Source: Oceanobacillus saliphilus (GTDB taxonomy: Bacteria > Bacillota > Bacilli > Bacillales > Amphibacillaceae). From it: a stretch of DNA of 64,000 nt. A program made the position numbers and the translations under genes. The stretch lies in the NCBI RefSeq assembly GCF_023522835.1, contig NZ_JALCZU010000001.1, positions 637,297 to 701,296 of the forward strand. Reading direction: 5' to 3'. The notes under the pieces were generated by a model. That model did no database searches. It saw only the letters and a list, made by a program, of their open reading frames with translations, and was not told the origin of the DNA. Positions 36,114 through 44,206 of this stretch are shown piece after piece. Every line of letters starts with the position of its first letter. The first letter of the stretch is position 1.

Positions 36114-36506
36114 TTACTTATACTGTCTTGAATAAATAAAAGCAGTAATTGGCTGTATGACAAAAGTAAGACAGACCACAATCAGTAAAGGATAATTCTT
36201 TATATCACTTAAATTACCTACCCCTTCCGATACAAATAGTACGAAGGCAGACAAGATCATTAGAGCATAATAACTAATTTTTGAACTTTGTGTATCAATA
36301 TGTTGTTCCAATTCATCCATATCTTTGTTACCCTCTAAATCTCCCCATGTAAGGGAATTAAAAACATATGACAATGCTAGAAAACCAAAGAATATAGTTG
36401 CACCGTCAATTTGTTCATAACGTAAATATTTATATATAGAATATCCTATAATAACTAAAAAAGTTGTGACAGAAATAATAATAGCAAATCTCTTTGTTTT
36501 TCCCAT
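36114..36506 (-). CDS. Small four-helix membrane protein paired with an XRE regulator
   Basis: A 130-aa integral membrane protein with four hydrophobic segments (FAIIISVTTFLVIIGYSIYK; ATIFFGFLALSYVFNSLTWG; YYALMILSAFVLFVSEGVGN; YPLLIVVCLTFVIQPITAFI). A charged cytoplasmic loop, GDLEGNKDMDELEQHIDTQS, separates helices 2 and 3. It lies 60 nt downstream of a 67-aa XRE-type regulator, a pairing often seen with DUF2178/DUF3796-like proteins. Function unknown; family assignment tentative. The gene start is the ATG at 36506. Confidence 0.65.
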   Translation of the reverse strand: MGKTKRFAIIISVTTFLVIIGYSIYKYLRYEQIDGATIFFGFLALSYVFNSLTWGDLEGNKDMDELEQHIDTQSSKISYYALMILSAFVLFVSEGVGNLSDIKNYPLLIVVCLTFVIQPITAFIYSRQYK

Positions 36507-36566
36507 ATCAGTTCACCTCATTTGTTTGAATCAATTGTCCCGCATTTCGTCAGGTTTATTTTACTT

Positions 36567-36770
36567 TCATTTTATATCCTCCTTAAAAATAAATAATTGA
36601 TCTACAGTTGTGTTAAGATTTTGCGATAATTTAAATGCCAATGCTAGGGTAGGATCATATTTATCGTTTTCAATAGCGTTTATGGTTTGTCTGGTAACAC
36701 CACACTTTATAGCAAGTTCTTCTTGGGAGATTTTCATGCTTTTTCTAATAATCCTAATGTTATTTTCCAA
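36567..36770 (-). CDS. Small XRE-family HTH transcriptional regulator
   Basis: A 67-aa single-domain helix-turn-helix protein: IRKSMKISQEELAIKCGVTR, QTINAIENDKYDPTLALAFK, LSQNLNTTVDQLF. It is typical of the short Firmicutes XRE regulators that sit beside membrane proteins. Start is a TTG at 36770 with AAGAGGTG upstream. A long inverted repeat (36827-36864) and AT-rich dyads upstream are likely operator and promoter. Probably autoregulates itself and the membrane protein. Confidence 0.88.
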   Translation of the reverse strand: MENNIRIIRKSMKISQEELAIKCGVTRQTINAIENDKYDPTLALAFKLSQNLNTTVDQLFIFKEDIK

Positions 36771-36826
36771 TTTACATACACCTCTTAAAAAGTAAAAAAC
36801 TTTTTACATTTTTATTGTAAAAAAGT

Positions 36827-36864
36827 CACCCAAAAATGTCAAACTATTTTTACATTTTTGGGTG
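36827..36864. promoter_or_regulatory. 13-bp perfect inverted repeat upstream of the XRE gene
   Basis: CACCCAAAAATGT (36827-36839) pairs perfectly with ACATTTTTGGGTG (36852-36864). A second dyad ACTTTTTAC/GTAAAAAAGT lies at about 36798-36826. They are 30-95 bp upstream of the regulator. Operator or transcript hairpin. Confidence 0.5.
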
Positions 36865-37149
36865 ATGTAAATTTATTTACCATTTTGTATTTTAAATTAA
36901 ATTAGTTATATAAATAAAAATCCAATAATACCTGATGCGATTAAGTAAAATGTTACCAGATTCATAGGGCAGGTTACTTGTCCCAGATAGTTAATTGTAA
37001 AAGCATTCTGTGCAATGATCTCATCCATTGCTACATGCACATTAGCAATATTGACAGGTTCCATGAAGTGGAGTGGATTTTAGATTTTTATTGCCGTCTC
37101 AGGCCAAGGAATAATAAAAAGGAACGGTATATATACCGTCCCCTAAGCG
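36865..37149. other. Intergenic, with GGGACAAG palindrome-like element
   Basis: GGGCAGGTTACTTGTCCC at 36967-36984 is a degenerate GGGACAGG-type palindrome (family III). A 52-codon frame at 36906-37064 (minus) crosses it without a ribosome binding site. Nothing else recognised. Confidence 0.4.
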
Positions 37150-38001
37150 TTATCTCGGAAGCCATTCCCCATATCTTTTCATACTTACATGTTGCGTATA
37201 TTCATCTACTTCTCTCAATTGTTTCACAACCGTAGGCATATCTAACCCCTCAACAATCTCATTAATAGCTGCGACACCAGATTCGGCATAGGTTTTACGT
37301 TCTTCTGGCGTTTTCAGTAGTGGTGTATATAAGTGATCGGAAGCTTGGTCAAAATAATAGCCAACCGCACCGGATTGCAATGCATACTTTCCAAGGGGAG
37401 CTGCTGGATTATCTGCATTTGCCTTCATTACTTTTTCCAAATCATAGCTAACAGAATTGGACTCTGGTACGTTAAGTGGAACATCTTCCAATCTACCTAA
37501 AATATCATACGCGCCTATTGCCATATCATTGAACTTCTCAAAGAAGTTAAATGATAAATCTTTTACTGTACCAATCGTCACCATTAAATCCATATAAAGA
37601 GCAGGTGCTTTGGTACGGTCGAAAAAGTCGCGGATCATTGGGCCAACAGTTAAATATGCAGGTCCATGTAACGTAACATAAACTTGTCTTCTGAACCCTT
37701 GATTAAGTAGTGACTGTGCAATTCGATCCAAGTATGCTGTACCATCTTTTGTCGTCATTTGTACGGTCCCACGTCCAGTAGGTGTTGCTCCTGCAAAGAA
37801 ATATGGGAGATTGTGCAGAACCAGTCCATCCGCAGCCTCCGCCATTTTCAGGGCAAACGCTTCTGCCAAAACCGTTTCTGAATCTAATGGCAATGCGCCA
37901 TGAGTTTCTGTTACACCGACTGGTACAAAGATAAGATCATTTCTATCTAGATAATCTTCTACTTCTCCATTTGTTAGTTTCGATAAAAATCTTGTACGCA
38001 T
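37150..38001 (-). CDS. Creatininase-fold metalloamidohydrolase
   Basis: A 283-aa protein of the creatininase/MftE superfamily. The metal-binding start PVGVTETHGALPLDSE carries the expected Glu, His and Asp ligands; VTLHGPAYLTVGPMIRDFF and SGAVGYYFDQASDHL supply the later His/Glu positions. Family members hydrolyse cyclic or linear amides (creatinine, formamides, lactams). The gene follows a GPH symporter by 55 nt on the same strand with AGGAGAGAG as ribosome binding site, so it probably acts on the imported compound. The actual substrate is unknown. Confidence 0.82.
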   Translation of the reverse strand: MRTRFLSKLTNGEVEDYLDRNDLIFVPVGVTETHGALPLDSETVLAEAFALKMAEAADGLVLHNLPYFFAGATPTGRGTVQMTTKDGTAYLDRIAQSLLNQGFRRQVYVTLHGPAYLTVGPMIRDFFDRTKAPALYMDLMVTIGTVKDLSFNFFEKFNDMAIGAYDILGRLEDVPLNVPESNSVSYDLEKVMKANADNPAAPLGKYALQSGAVGYYFDQASDHLYTPLLKTPEERKTYAESGVAAINEIVEGLDMPTVVKQLREVDEYTQHVSMKRYGEWLPR

Positions 38002-38056
38002 TTTTCTCTCTCCTATCTATTTGATGATTAGTATTATTTCTCTTTAAGTAAATGAA

Positions 38057-39430
38057 TTAGGATGCTTTCCTTCTTAATTCTAGCTCTTCATACATCGCAT
38101 TTGTCTTCTTACCATTTAAGTTAAAGATTAATAATAAACCGATTAACATTAATGCAAACGCAATAATTGGCAAGCCATTATACATACGAAGAACTCCTTC
38201 TGCCACTTGTTGTGATTGTGAAGCAGATCCAGTAGCATATCCTACCCAACCAAGAGAATAACTACCTAATGCAGATCCAACCCCCATACCAACTTTGCGG
38301 GAGAAGGAATATATTGAATAAAGCGTTCCATCATATCGTTTTCCCGTTTGCAACTCTGTATAATCCAAAGCATCTGCTACAAGTGCCCATACAATCATAA
38401 TAAAGACACTGCTCGCTATCATACCAATATTATAAAGCCCAATATAAAGGTAAACGTTCTCAATAGGAACCAAAGTGAGAATTGCCATTGCAATGATACT
38501 AAATACAGATGTTACAATTACTAGATTACGCTTTCCAAATGATTTTACTAATTTTGGTATGATAAGGAATAAGATTAACGTAACTCCTATTTGTACAAAG
38601 GCGTTAATTGTAAAGGCACCTGGACTACCAAAGTACTCTGCAAATACAATCGGGGCTAATTGGTTTACACCGTTGATAATAATTAAAGAACCAATAGAAG
38701 CTACCATCATCCCGATTAATTGTCTATTTTTCAGTGCTGCTGTTAAAGCATCTTTAAATTTATACTCTACTTTTTCACCAGTTGGATTGTCATCTCGCAC
38801 ACGTTCCGTTGAAAGCTTCACTAAACCTGTGTAAGCAAGCAATGAACAAATCGCAAAGACAATCGAGATAATGAAGAATGCATCCGGAATAATTGCACCA
38901 TTACTATCATAGATAAACATTGGCACGAAAGAAAGTGCTCCAATCCCCACAATCAACCCACCAACCGCACGTGCGCGTGATAATTTCGTACGTTCAATTG
39001 GATCTTGCGTAATAACCGCTGCAAGTGATCCATAAGGAATGGAATCAGCCGTGTAAGCAATGCCGTAAAATAAGTAAACAAATACTACCCAAACATGCGT
39101 TGCTGCTGAACCCCAACTTGATACATCAGCAAACGCTAACATTACGGAAGCTGCTAAGAACCATTTGGATATATTAATATATGGTAAGAACTTGTCCCCA
39201 CTTTTCCCGATTTTAAAGCGGTCTGGAATGGATCCCATAATAACATCGGTAAATGCATCAAATACCCTGGCAACTAAAAATAATGTCCCCATAAAGTATG
39301 GGCTTACCCCTAATACGGAGGTTGCAAATAATAGAAAGAAACTTCCTATATATAAATTAACAAAGCTACCCCCAATATCCCCTAAAGCATAGCCAACCTG
39401 GTCTCTCGCACCAAACTTTCTCTGTTTCAT
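38057..39430 (-). CDS. Glycoside-pentoside-hexuronide (GPH) family cation symporter
   Basis: A 457-aa MFS carrier with 12 transmembrane helices. It has the GPH signatures near the N-terminus (VGYALGDIGGSFVNLYIGSF, VARVFDAFTDVIMGSIPDRF) and the mid-region YTADSIPYGSLAAVITQDPI followed by RTKLSRARAVGG. Such carriers import glycosides or uronides with H+ or Na+. AGGAGGGG precedes the ATG. The upstream region holds a 23-bp palindrome and a cre site, and an AraC-type regulator lies next upstream. Co-transcribed with the creatininase-fold enzyme. Confidence 0.88.
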   Translation of the reverse strand: MKQRKFGARDQVGYALGDIGGSFVNLYIGSFFLLFATSVLGVSPYFMGTLFLVARVFDAFTDVIMGSIPDRFKIGKSGDKFLPYINISKWFLAASVMLAFADVSSWGSAATHVWVVFVYLFYGIAYTADSIPYGSLAAVITQDPIERTKLSRARAVGGLIVGIGALSFVPMFIYDSNGAIIPDAFFIISIVFAICSLLAYTGLVKLSTERVRDDNPTGEKVEYKFKDALTAALKNRQLIGMMVASIGSLIIINGVNQLAPIVFAEYFGSPGAFTINAFVQIGVTLILFLIIPKLVKSFGKRNLVIVTSVFSIIAMAILTLVPIENVYLYIGLYNIGMIASSVFIMIVWALVADALDYTELQTGKRYDGTLYSIYSFSRKVGMGVGSALGSYSLGWVGYATGSASQSQQVAEGVLRMYNGLPIIAFALMLIGLLLIFNLNGKKTNAMYEELELRRKAS

Positions 39431-39449
39431 CTTAACCCCTCCTGTTTAT

Positions 39450-39472
39450 TACTTTGTTTTGTAAACAAAGTA
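39450..39472. promoter_or_regulatory. 23-bp perfect operator palindrome upstream of the GPH symporter
   Basis: TACTTTGTTT-TGT-AAACAAAGTA, 10-bp arms. It lies 20-42 bp upstream of the symporter start, where a repressor or activator would overlap the promoter. Which protein binds is unknown. Confidence 0.65.
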
Positions 39473-39487
39473 AATAGTGAAAAATTT

Positions 39488-39501
39488 GAAAGCGTTTTAA
39501 A
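39488..39501. promoter_or_regulatory. cre site (CcpA catabolite control) upstream of the GPH operon
   Basis: TGAAAGCGTTTTAA fits the cre consensus closely (TGWAANCGNTNWCA, mismatch near the end). About 58 bp upstream of the symporter start, consistent with glucose repression of a sugar-uptake operon. Confidence 0.65.
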
Positions 39502-39612
39502 ATTATAGACTAATTATAATGTAAATGCTTACACTGTTTTTAATCTAAAGTTTCCTGTTTTTATACTAAAATTGCATTTATTCGTTAAGAGAAAATCCGG
39601 AAGCAAAACAAA

Positions 39613-40341
39613 CTATTCATCCATTCTGTTTACATGTGCTTTCTTAAAGGCTTTAGGCGTGACTCCTTCTTCTTTCTTAAATATTTTAGAAAAATACTGA
39701 GAATTATTAAATCCAACCATGATGGCAATATCTGTCATCGAAAGGTTTGAATGCATAAGAAGTTCCTTTGCTTCTTTAATCCGCTTTTGATTACGCCAAT
39801 GGCTAATCGTAGTTCCCTTCTCTTTCTTGAACGAACGCATCAGGTGGGATGGATGGACGTGTAAATCACGAGCCATCTCTTCTATCAAAAACTCATCAGC
39901 AAAGTTTGTTTCAATATAATGAATAGCTTTATCCGCAATACTTGGATTTGTTCGTTTGTCGTAACGAATAGAGGGGTCTCCATATTCATCAATCATGTTC
40001 AAATGAATCGTATCAAGTTTAGAGATTTGGTCTGTATGTTCAATCATAATGGCATATTTTTCCGAAATAAAGTGAGACTTCGCAGCGCTGAGCCCCCCTT
40101 TTTCCGCACTATAACTATAAAGGGTATTATGTGACAGCAGGAAATTCTTATAAGAACGAAGCCTGTTCCCAGGTACGCGTTTAAAAATATTCAACGTATC
40201 ATCTTTCAATACCTTCAATAATTCCTGCTTATAGTAGTCCATTTTCTTCGTATCACAAGTTACGATTGCTTGAAGAAAATCTTCCCTCGTTTGATGATCG
40301 CGTTCAATTCGTTGATTCATGGAGTTGCTATTTGCTTCCAT
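39613..40341 (-). CDS. AraC family transcriptional regulator
   Basis: A 242-aa regulator. The C-terminal about 100 residues contain both AraC helix-turn-helix motifs: FADEFLIEEMARDLHVHPSH LMRSFKKEKG, then NLSMTDIAIMVGFNNSQYFS KIFKKEEGVTPKAFKK. The N-terminal 130 residues are helical, without a cupin domain. The ATG at 40341 (MEANSNSMNQ) follows AAGGAG; a longer in-frame reading to 40500 would translate through a GGGACAGG-type repeat and is not credible. It is upstream of and co-directional with the GPH-creatininase genes, which it probably activates. Confidence 0.85.
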   Translation of the reverse strand: MEANSNSMNQRIERDHQTREDFLQAIVTCDTKKMDYYKQELLKVLKDDTLNIFKRVPGNRLRSYKNFLLSHNTLYSYSAEKGGLSAAKSHFISEKYAIMIEHTDQISKLDTIHLNMIDEYGDPSIRYDKRTNPSIADKAIHYIETNFADEFLIEEMARDLHVHPSHLMRSFKKEKGTTISHWRNQKRIKEAKELLMHSNLSMTDIAIMVGFNNSQYFSKIFKKEEGVTPKAFKKAHVNRMDE

Positions 40342-40390
40342 CGATGGTTTCTCCTTGCTGCATTGGTTGCTCAAATAAAACATTCTTTCG

Positions 40391-40466
40391 GTCCACGGGG
40401 ACAGGTCTATCGTCCCGTAGTTTAAACGAAAAGCGAACCCGGACAAGGTTTCCTGTTCCACGGTCC
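40391..40466. repeat. GGGGACAGG / GGACAAGG palindrome pair (family III)
   Basis: TCCACGGGGACAGG with CGTCCCGT (40391-40417), then CCCGGACAAGG with CCTGTTCCACGGTCC (40438-40466). They lie in the 3' region of the response regulator gene and upstream of the AraC gene, likely terminating the two-component operon. Confidence 0.55.
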
Positions 40467-40471
40467 TTACG

Positions 40472-41113
40472 CTAATCCATAAGCCCCTGTTGAAACGCAT
40501 AGCTTGCTAGCTGCACGCGGTTCTCTAAATGAAGTTTACTCAATATGTTTTTTAAATGACTTTTAACTGTATGCTCTGAAATAAAGAGAATCTCTGAAAT
40601 TTCCTTATTTGACAATCCTTTCGCTACCAATTGGAGCACTTCTATTTCACGGGTAGATAAAGGGCTTTTCTCTTTCGTTGCAGCTTTTCTTTGGGGAAAT
40701 TCCTTTAAAATTTGAAAGGCAATTTCTTTGGACATCGGGACTTCGTCTAGGGCAAAGGCTCTTAGATGGTCACACCATGCTTCCGATTGGATATTTTTTA
40801 ATAAATAGCCTTGCGCTCCTTGCTTTAATGCAGCGAACAAATCGGTAATATCGTCTGAGACCGTAATCATCACAATTTTTACGTAAGGGAACTTAAGCTT
40901 GATTCTTTTTGTCGCCTCAAGCCCGTCCATGATTGGCATTTGAATATCCATCAGAATAATGTCGGGCATTAATTCCTCCGTGAGCATAATCGCTTCTTCG
41001 CCATTCTTCCCTTCTCCGACAATCAGAAAGTCGTCGTGTTCTTCTAAAATTTCTCGAATGGCTTCTCTTGCATGCGCGTGATCATCAACGATTAGTATTC
41101 GAAAAGGTTGCAT
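40472..41113 (-). CDS. NarL/LuxR-type response regulator
   Basis: A 213-aa regulator with a receiver domain (FRILIVDDHAHAREAIREIL; phospho-Asp in PDIILMDIQMPIMDG; Lys in AQGYLLKNIQ) and a C-terminal LuxR HTH (LSTREIEVLQLVAKGLSNKE, LFISEHTVKSHLKNILSKL). The ATG directly follows the kinase stop (TAGATG) with AAGGAGGG inside the kinase 3' end. Partner of the adjacent kinase. The pair is divergent from copC-copD and beside the AraC gene; the regulated target is not evident. Confidence 0.92.
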   Translation of the reverse strand: MQPFRILIVDDHAHAREAIREILEEHDDFLIVGEGKNGEEAIMLTEELMPDIILMDIQMPIMDGLEATKRIKLKFPYVKIVMITVSDDITDLFAALKQGAQGYLLKNIQSEAWCDHLRAFALDEVPMSKEIAFQILKEFPQRKAATKEKSPLSTREIEVLQLVAKGLSNKEISEILFISEHTVKSHLKNILSKLHLENRVQLASYAFQQGLMD

Positions 41114-41941
41114 CTACTTACCCTCCTTCTTTATTTGCACGACGGTTTCATTGTCTATTTTCTTCATCGTAAATCCCCATTCCATATCTCTGGCTCTATC
41201 TTTCATAATTTGTAATCCATAACCTTTACTCGAGTGAATGGCTTCGTTCGTAAAACCGCTTCCTAGATCCTTAATTTGGCAAATCCACCCATCATCTATT
41301 TCCCAAGCAACAATCCATACTTGATTTGTCTTGGCATGCTTTATGACATTCATCACAGCTTCTTTTATACAGGCAAATAGCTCTACTTTCTCTTTCGATG
41401 ATAGTGTTTCCTCTTGAATTTCCCATTCTAACCCAACATCCATTATATGTTGGCGCTTAAGTTCGGTTACATACTGATAAATCGTTTCTGTCCAACTAAA
41501 TGCAGCTTCATCTGGTACATACTTCAAGTTTGTAATAGCTTGACGTGTATCCTCGTGCACATGCTGTAAGGTTTGCTTTATTTTTTGAAAATCAGCATCA
41601 TGCTCCAAATGATTCCTCCTTCCAAACTTATTCATTTTTACAGATACTAGAAATAAAGATTGGGCAATCCCATCATGGAGTTCCCTTGCTAGCTTTTCCC
41701 TCTCCCCACGTGCAGCTTCCTTAGCCTTTGCCACCCTTAGCTCCTCTTGCATTCTTTCTAAAATGGAAAACAAGTGCCGTAAAAAGACGAAGGTAACGAT
41801 AAAGACGAATATAGGAGAAAGGATATTCCCCATTTCCATGTTAATATACGATAGGAGAAATTCATGCCGAATATACTCCCAAAGTGCGATTGTAATGGTT
41901 GGTAAAAATAGAATGAGCCATTTAATTTGTTTATACTTCAC
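41114..41941 (-). CDS. NarL-family sensor histidine kinase (HisKA_3)
   Basis: A 275-aa kinase with two transmembrane helices near the N-terminus (WLILFLPTITIALWEYIRH and LSPIFVFIVTFVFLRHLF) and no sizeable external loop. The HisKA_3 phosphoacceptor is EREKLARELHDGIAQSLFLV. The ATPase domain has the N-box EAVMNVIKHAKTNQVWI and a G-box GYGLQIMKDRA. The minimal sensor suggests a membrane or envelope cue. Start is a GTG at 41941 after TGGTGAAGG. Followed directly by its response regulator. Confidence 0.9.
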   Translation of the reverse strand: MKYKQIKWLILFLPTITIALWEYIRHEFLLSYINMEMGNILSPIFVFIVTFVFLRHLFSILERMQEELRVAKAKEAARGEREKLARELHDGIAQSLFLVSVKMNKFGRRNHLEHDADFQKIKQTLQHVHEDTRQAITNLKYVPDEAAFSWTETIYQYVTELKRQHIMDVGLEWEIQEETLSSKEKVELFACIKEAVMNVIKHAKTNQVWIVAWEIDDGWICQIKDLGSGFTNEAIHSSKGYGLQIMKDRARDMEWGFTMKKIDNETVVQIKKEGK

Positions 41942-42132
41942 GCCTTCACCACATTTCTACATATAAAATGTGTCTATATTTTATCATTTAATCACAAAAT
42001 GACATCAATTTTGTGTTTAAATCACTCTTTCGAGGTATTATCTACGATCATTATTGGATTTATAATGTTTTACAGGGAACTCGCATCCTTTTTTTAGAAG
42101 CAGTTTCCTGAACATGTAAGGGAGGAATCATT

Positions 42133-42684
42133 TTGAAACGTATCGTTAGTGTGGCAATAGTCGTCTTAGTCATGACGTGTTTTTCTACGAGTGCATTTGC
42201 TCACTCACATTTTCAAGAATCGAATCCTGCAGATGGTGAAGTTGTAACAGAACCGTTGTATGAGATTGTTCTAGAGTTTGATGGTCAAATTGAACAAGGT
42301 AGCTTTATAGAGGTAACTACAGCAGCGGAAGAAGCTGTTGAAGTACAAGATATTATCATCGGTGAGGGTACATTAACAGGTACGTTCGCTGAGCCACTTG
42401 CAAACGATGACTATCACGTATATTGGAGTATTATTAGTGCAGATGGTCACCCACTAGAAGGTGAATTCTCATTTACGGTTGATGCCGAAGTTCCTGAAGC
42501 TGGGCAGGAAGAAACAGAAGAGCCATCTGAAACTGAAACCGTTGAGGAAGAAGCACCAACAGAATCAGCCGAGCAATTAGATGCAGAAGAAGAAGAATCA
42601 TCTTCTATGATGGTTATTGTCTTTATTGCTTTAGCAATTATCGTAATCGTTGGTTTCTTCTTACTTTCGAAAAGAAAGAAATAA
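42133..42684 (+). CDS. CopC domain protein with C-terminal membrane anchor
   Basis: A 183-aa protein. Signal peptide to about residue 23 (FSTSAFA), giving a mature N-terminus HSHFQESNPADGEVV, with the N-terminal His used for copper in CopC. Second copper-site region is IISADGHPLEGEFSF. Then a Glu-rich linker and a transmembrane anchor (MVIVFIALAIIVIVGFFLL) with KRKK tail. TTG start at 42133 after GGAGGAAT. Three nt before copD. Expected role: extracytoplasmic copper binding and hand-over to CopD. Confidence 0.9.
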   Translation: MKRIVSVAIVVLVMTCFSTSAFAHSHFQESNPADGEVVTEPLYEIVLEFDGQIEQGSFIEVTTAAEEAVEVQDIIIGEGTLTGTFAEPLANDDYHVYWSIISADGHPLEGEFSFTVDAEVPEAGQEETEEPSETETVEEEAPTESAEQLDAEEEESSSMMVIVFIALAIIVIVGFFLLSKRKK

Positions 42685-42687
42685 TAC

Positions 42688-43779
42688 ATGGACATCCTAG
42701 TCATGATTAGTCAGGTGCTTTTATATGTATGCTTTTCGATTTTAGCAGGAAGTTTTCTACTCCAGCTGATTCCAAGCACCTATCGTCCGGATGTAAAAAT
42801 CCCAACGAATTACTTATTGATTAGTGCCATTATGGTACCGATTTTTGCCTTTGTTCCGGTACTTGATACTACCTTATTTATTGCTCCACGCCTAGGCTTT
42901 GGTGAAGCTATAAAAACAGTTTTACTAAGCTATACGGTTGGGAATGCATGGAACTTTACCGTAATTGGTTCTGTTTTGCTAGTACTCGTCATTGCCTTGA
43001 TGAGGTCGAATGAAAAGCGCACTTCCGCTTTTATAGCGCTAGGCTTAACATTCGGGCTCATGTTAAGCGTCGCTTGGTCAAGCCATGCGGGGGTTATGGA
43101 ACCACTTATGGGAATTACCGGCCACTTCATCCATTTAGCAGCAATTAGCGTTTGGGTTGGTGTTGTACTCGTCGTTGGCTGGTTTGCAACGAATCATCAC
43201 CATTGGCTGACATTTTTAAGCTGGTTTTCCAAGGTCGCTATTGGCTGTTTAGTTGCTACAGCGCTTAGTGGGATCCTATTAATGGATATCTTGGTTGATG
43301 GGTACGCGAATTCTTGGATGGTTTCGTATGGACAAGGTTTATTAATCAAACATTTATTCCTGATTCCACTCGTATTCTATGCATTCTTAAATGGCATCGT
43401 TGTAAAAAATTTACTATCAAAAGATGCGTCATTTAATCCAATTCCCTGGATTCGTCTAGAGGGCATCATTTTATTCGTTATTTTTACGATGACAGCTTTT
43501 TTTACCCAACAATCCCCACCACATGGCAATTCTTTAACGAATGATGACGTGTCACCTTTATTCCGCCTATTTCACGGAGGCATCATCGATTCTAGTAGTA
43601 CCATTGGCTTTACGATCAACATAGAAATCGTCTATTTCTTTTTGCTATCGATTTTATTTTTAGGATTAATTATATGGTCGATTTACAAAAAAGCTTCTAT
43701 TATAATAACTTTCCTATTAAGTTGCTTGTTGGTTGTGAATATCTACATCATGTTGATGATATCTGTAGTAGTTCGCTAA
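42688..43779 (+). CDS. CopD family copper resistance/import membrane protein
   Basis: A 363-aa membrane protein with eight or nine transmembrane helices. CopD features include SHAGVMEPLMGITGHFIHLA AISVWVGVVL (His pairs in the middle helices) and LIKHLFLIPLVFYAFLNGIV, plus TQQSPPHG. CopD takes copper from CopC across the membrane. It starts 3 nt after copC, so the two form one operon. No CsoR-like operator is recognised upstream; the divergent two-component system could control it (inference). Confidence 0.88.
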   Translation: MDILVMISQVLLYVCFSILAGSFLLQLIPSTYRPDVKIPTNYLLISAIMVPIFAFVPVLDTTLFIAPRLGFGEAIKTVLLSYTVGNAWNFTVIGSVLLVLVIALMRSNEKRTSAFIALGLTFGLMLSVAWSSHAGVMEPLMGITGHFIHLAAISVWVGVVLVVGWFATNHHHWLTFLSWFSKVAIGCLVATALSGILLMDILVDGYANSWMVSYGQGLLIKHLFLIPLVFYAFLNGIVVKNLLSKDASFNPIPWIRLEGIILFVIFTMTAFFTQQSPPHGNSLTNDDVSPLFRLFHGGIIDSSSTIGFTINIEIVYFFLLSILFLGLIIWSIYKKASIIITFLLSCLLVVNIYIMLMISVVVR

Positions 43780-43803
43780 CATACAATCATCATAGAGAAT
43801 TTA

Positions 43804-43839
43804 AAAATGGTTCACGGTGTAATCTCCGTGGGCCATTTT
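43804..43839 (+). terminator. Terminator of copC-copD
   Basis: AAAATGG with CCATTTT outer stem and CACGG/CCGTG inner stem (43804-43839), 25 nt after the copD stop. Confidence 0.88.
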
Positions 43840-43852
43840 AATTGCGCTTATG

Positions 43853-43902
43853 GGGTCAGTCCCTCACTTCACTATCGCTTTAACGTCGTAGGGGACTGAC
43901 CC
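43853..43902. repeat. Palindromic repeat, family I
   Basis: GGGTCAGTCCC ... GGGACTGACCC enclosing TCACTTCACTATCGCTTTAA. Near-identical to 21921 and 55243 copies. Confidence 0.8.
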
Positions 43903-43990
43903 TTATTACCCAATAATCAGGGATATTCCATCGACAAGATATGTTACTATTTGTCGATAAGAAAAGATATCCATTTTTATTAATAGCACC

Positions 43991-44206
43991 TATAATGAAC
44001 ATATAGGTAAATATACACAGTTCGTTAACGTGGCCACGGAACTTATCGATGTATATTAACTGAACTAAGGACTTTTTACTCTGTTTGAAGTTCTTCGATT
44101 AGGTAAGCGATGAAGTATAACCTCTATATGGACACTTGGGTTATATGGAGCCAGTAGTGTAACCGGACCTCTTACTTAAAAAATTAGTTAAGAGGAGAAA
44201 TTTAAG
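43991..44206 (+). promoter_or_regulatory. TATAAT box and about 200-nt structured leader of the secreted-protein gene
   Basis: TATAAT at 43991-43996 begins a long untranslated leader. Visible stems: AATATACA/TGTATATT with inner AGTTC/GAACT (about 44011-44058); ATAACC/GGTTAT (about 44120-44148); and CCTCTTA/TAAGAGG (about 44170-44195), whose right arm overlaps the AAGAGGAG ribosome binding site. The last stem would block translation. I tested this by eye against common riboswitch classes and found no match. Confidence 0.5.

Noticed and set aside
35840-36181. 113-codon minus-strand frame overlapping the oxidoreductase 3' end, with hydrophobic stretches
   Set aside because: No ribosome binding site at any ATG, overlaps the end of a good plus-strand gene and the stop region of the XRE-linked membrane gene, and shows no family pattern. 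A decayed gene is possible but cannot be supported.
36906-37064. 52-codon minus-strand frame (starts MEPVNIANVHVAMDE)
   Set aside because: Reasonable composition but no ribosome binding site, and it reads through a GGGACAAG palindrome. More likely chance or a relic.
40342-40500. N-terminal extension of the AraC regulator by 53 codons
   Set aside because: The extension translates a palindromic GGGACAGG element, and a good AAGGAG site precedes the internal ATG at 40341.
43991-44206. Assignment of the leader to a known riboswitch such as c-di-GMP-I
   Set aside because: GGAGCCA...GTAACCGG superficially recalls the GEMM 3' half, but the GCAAAGC core and tetraloop receptor are absent.
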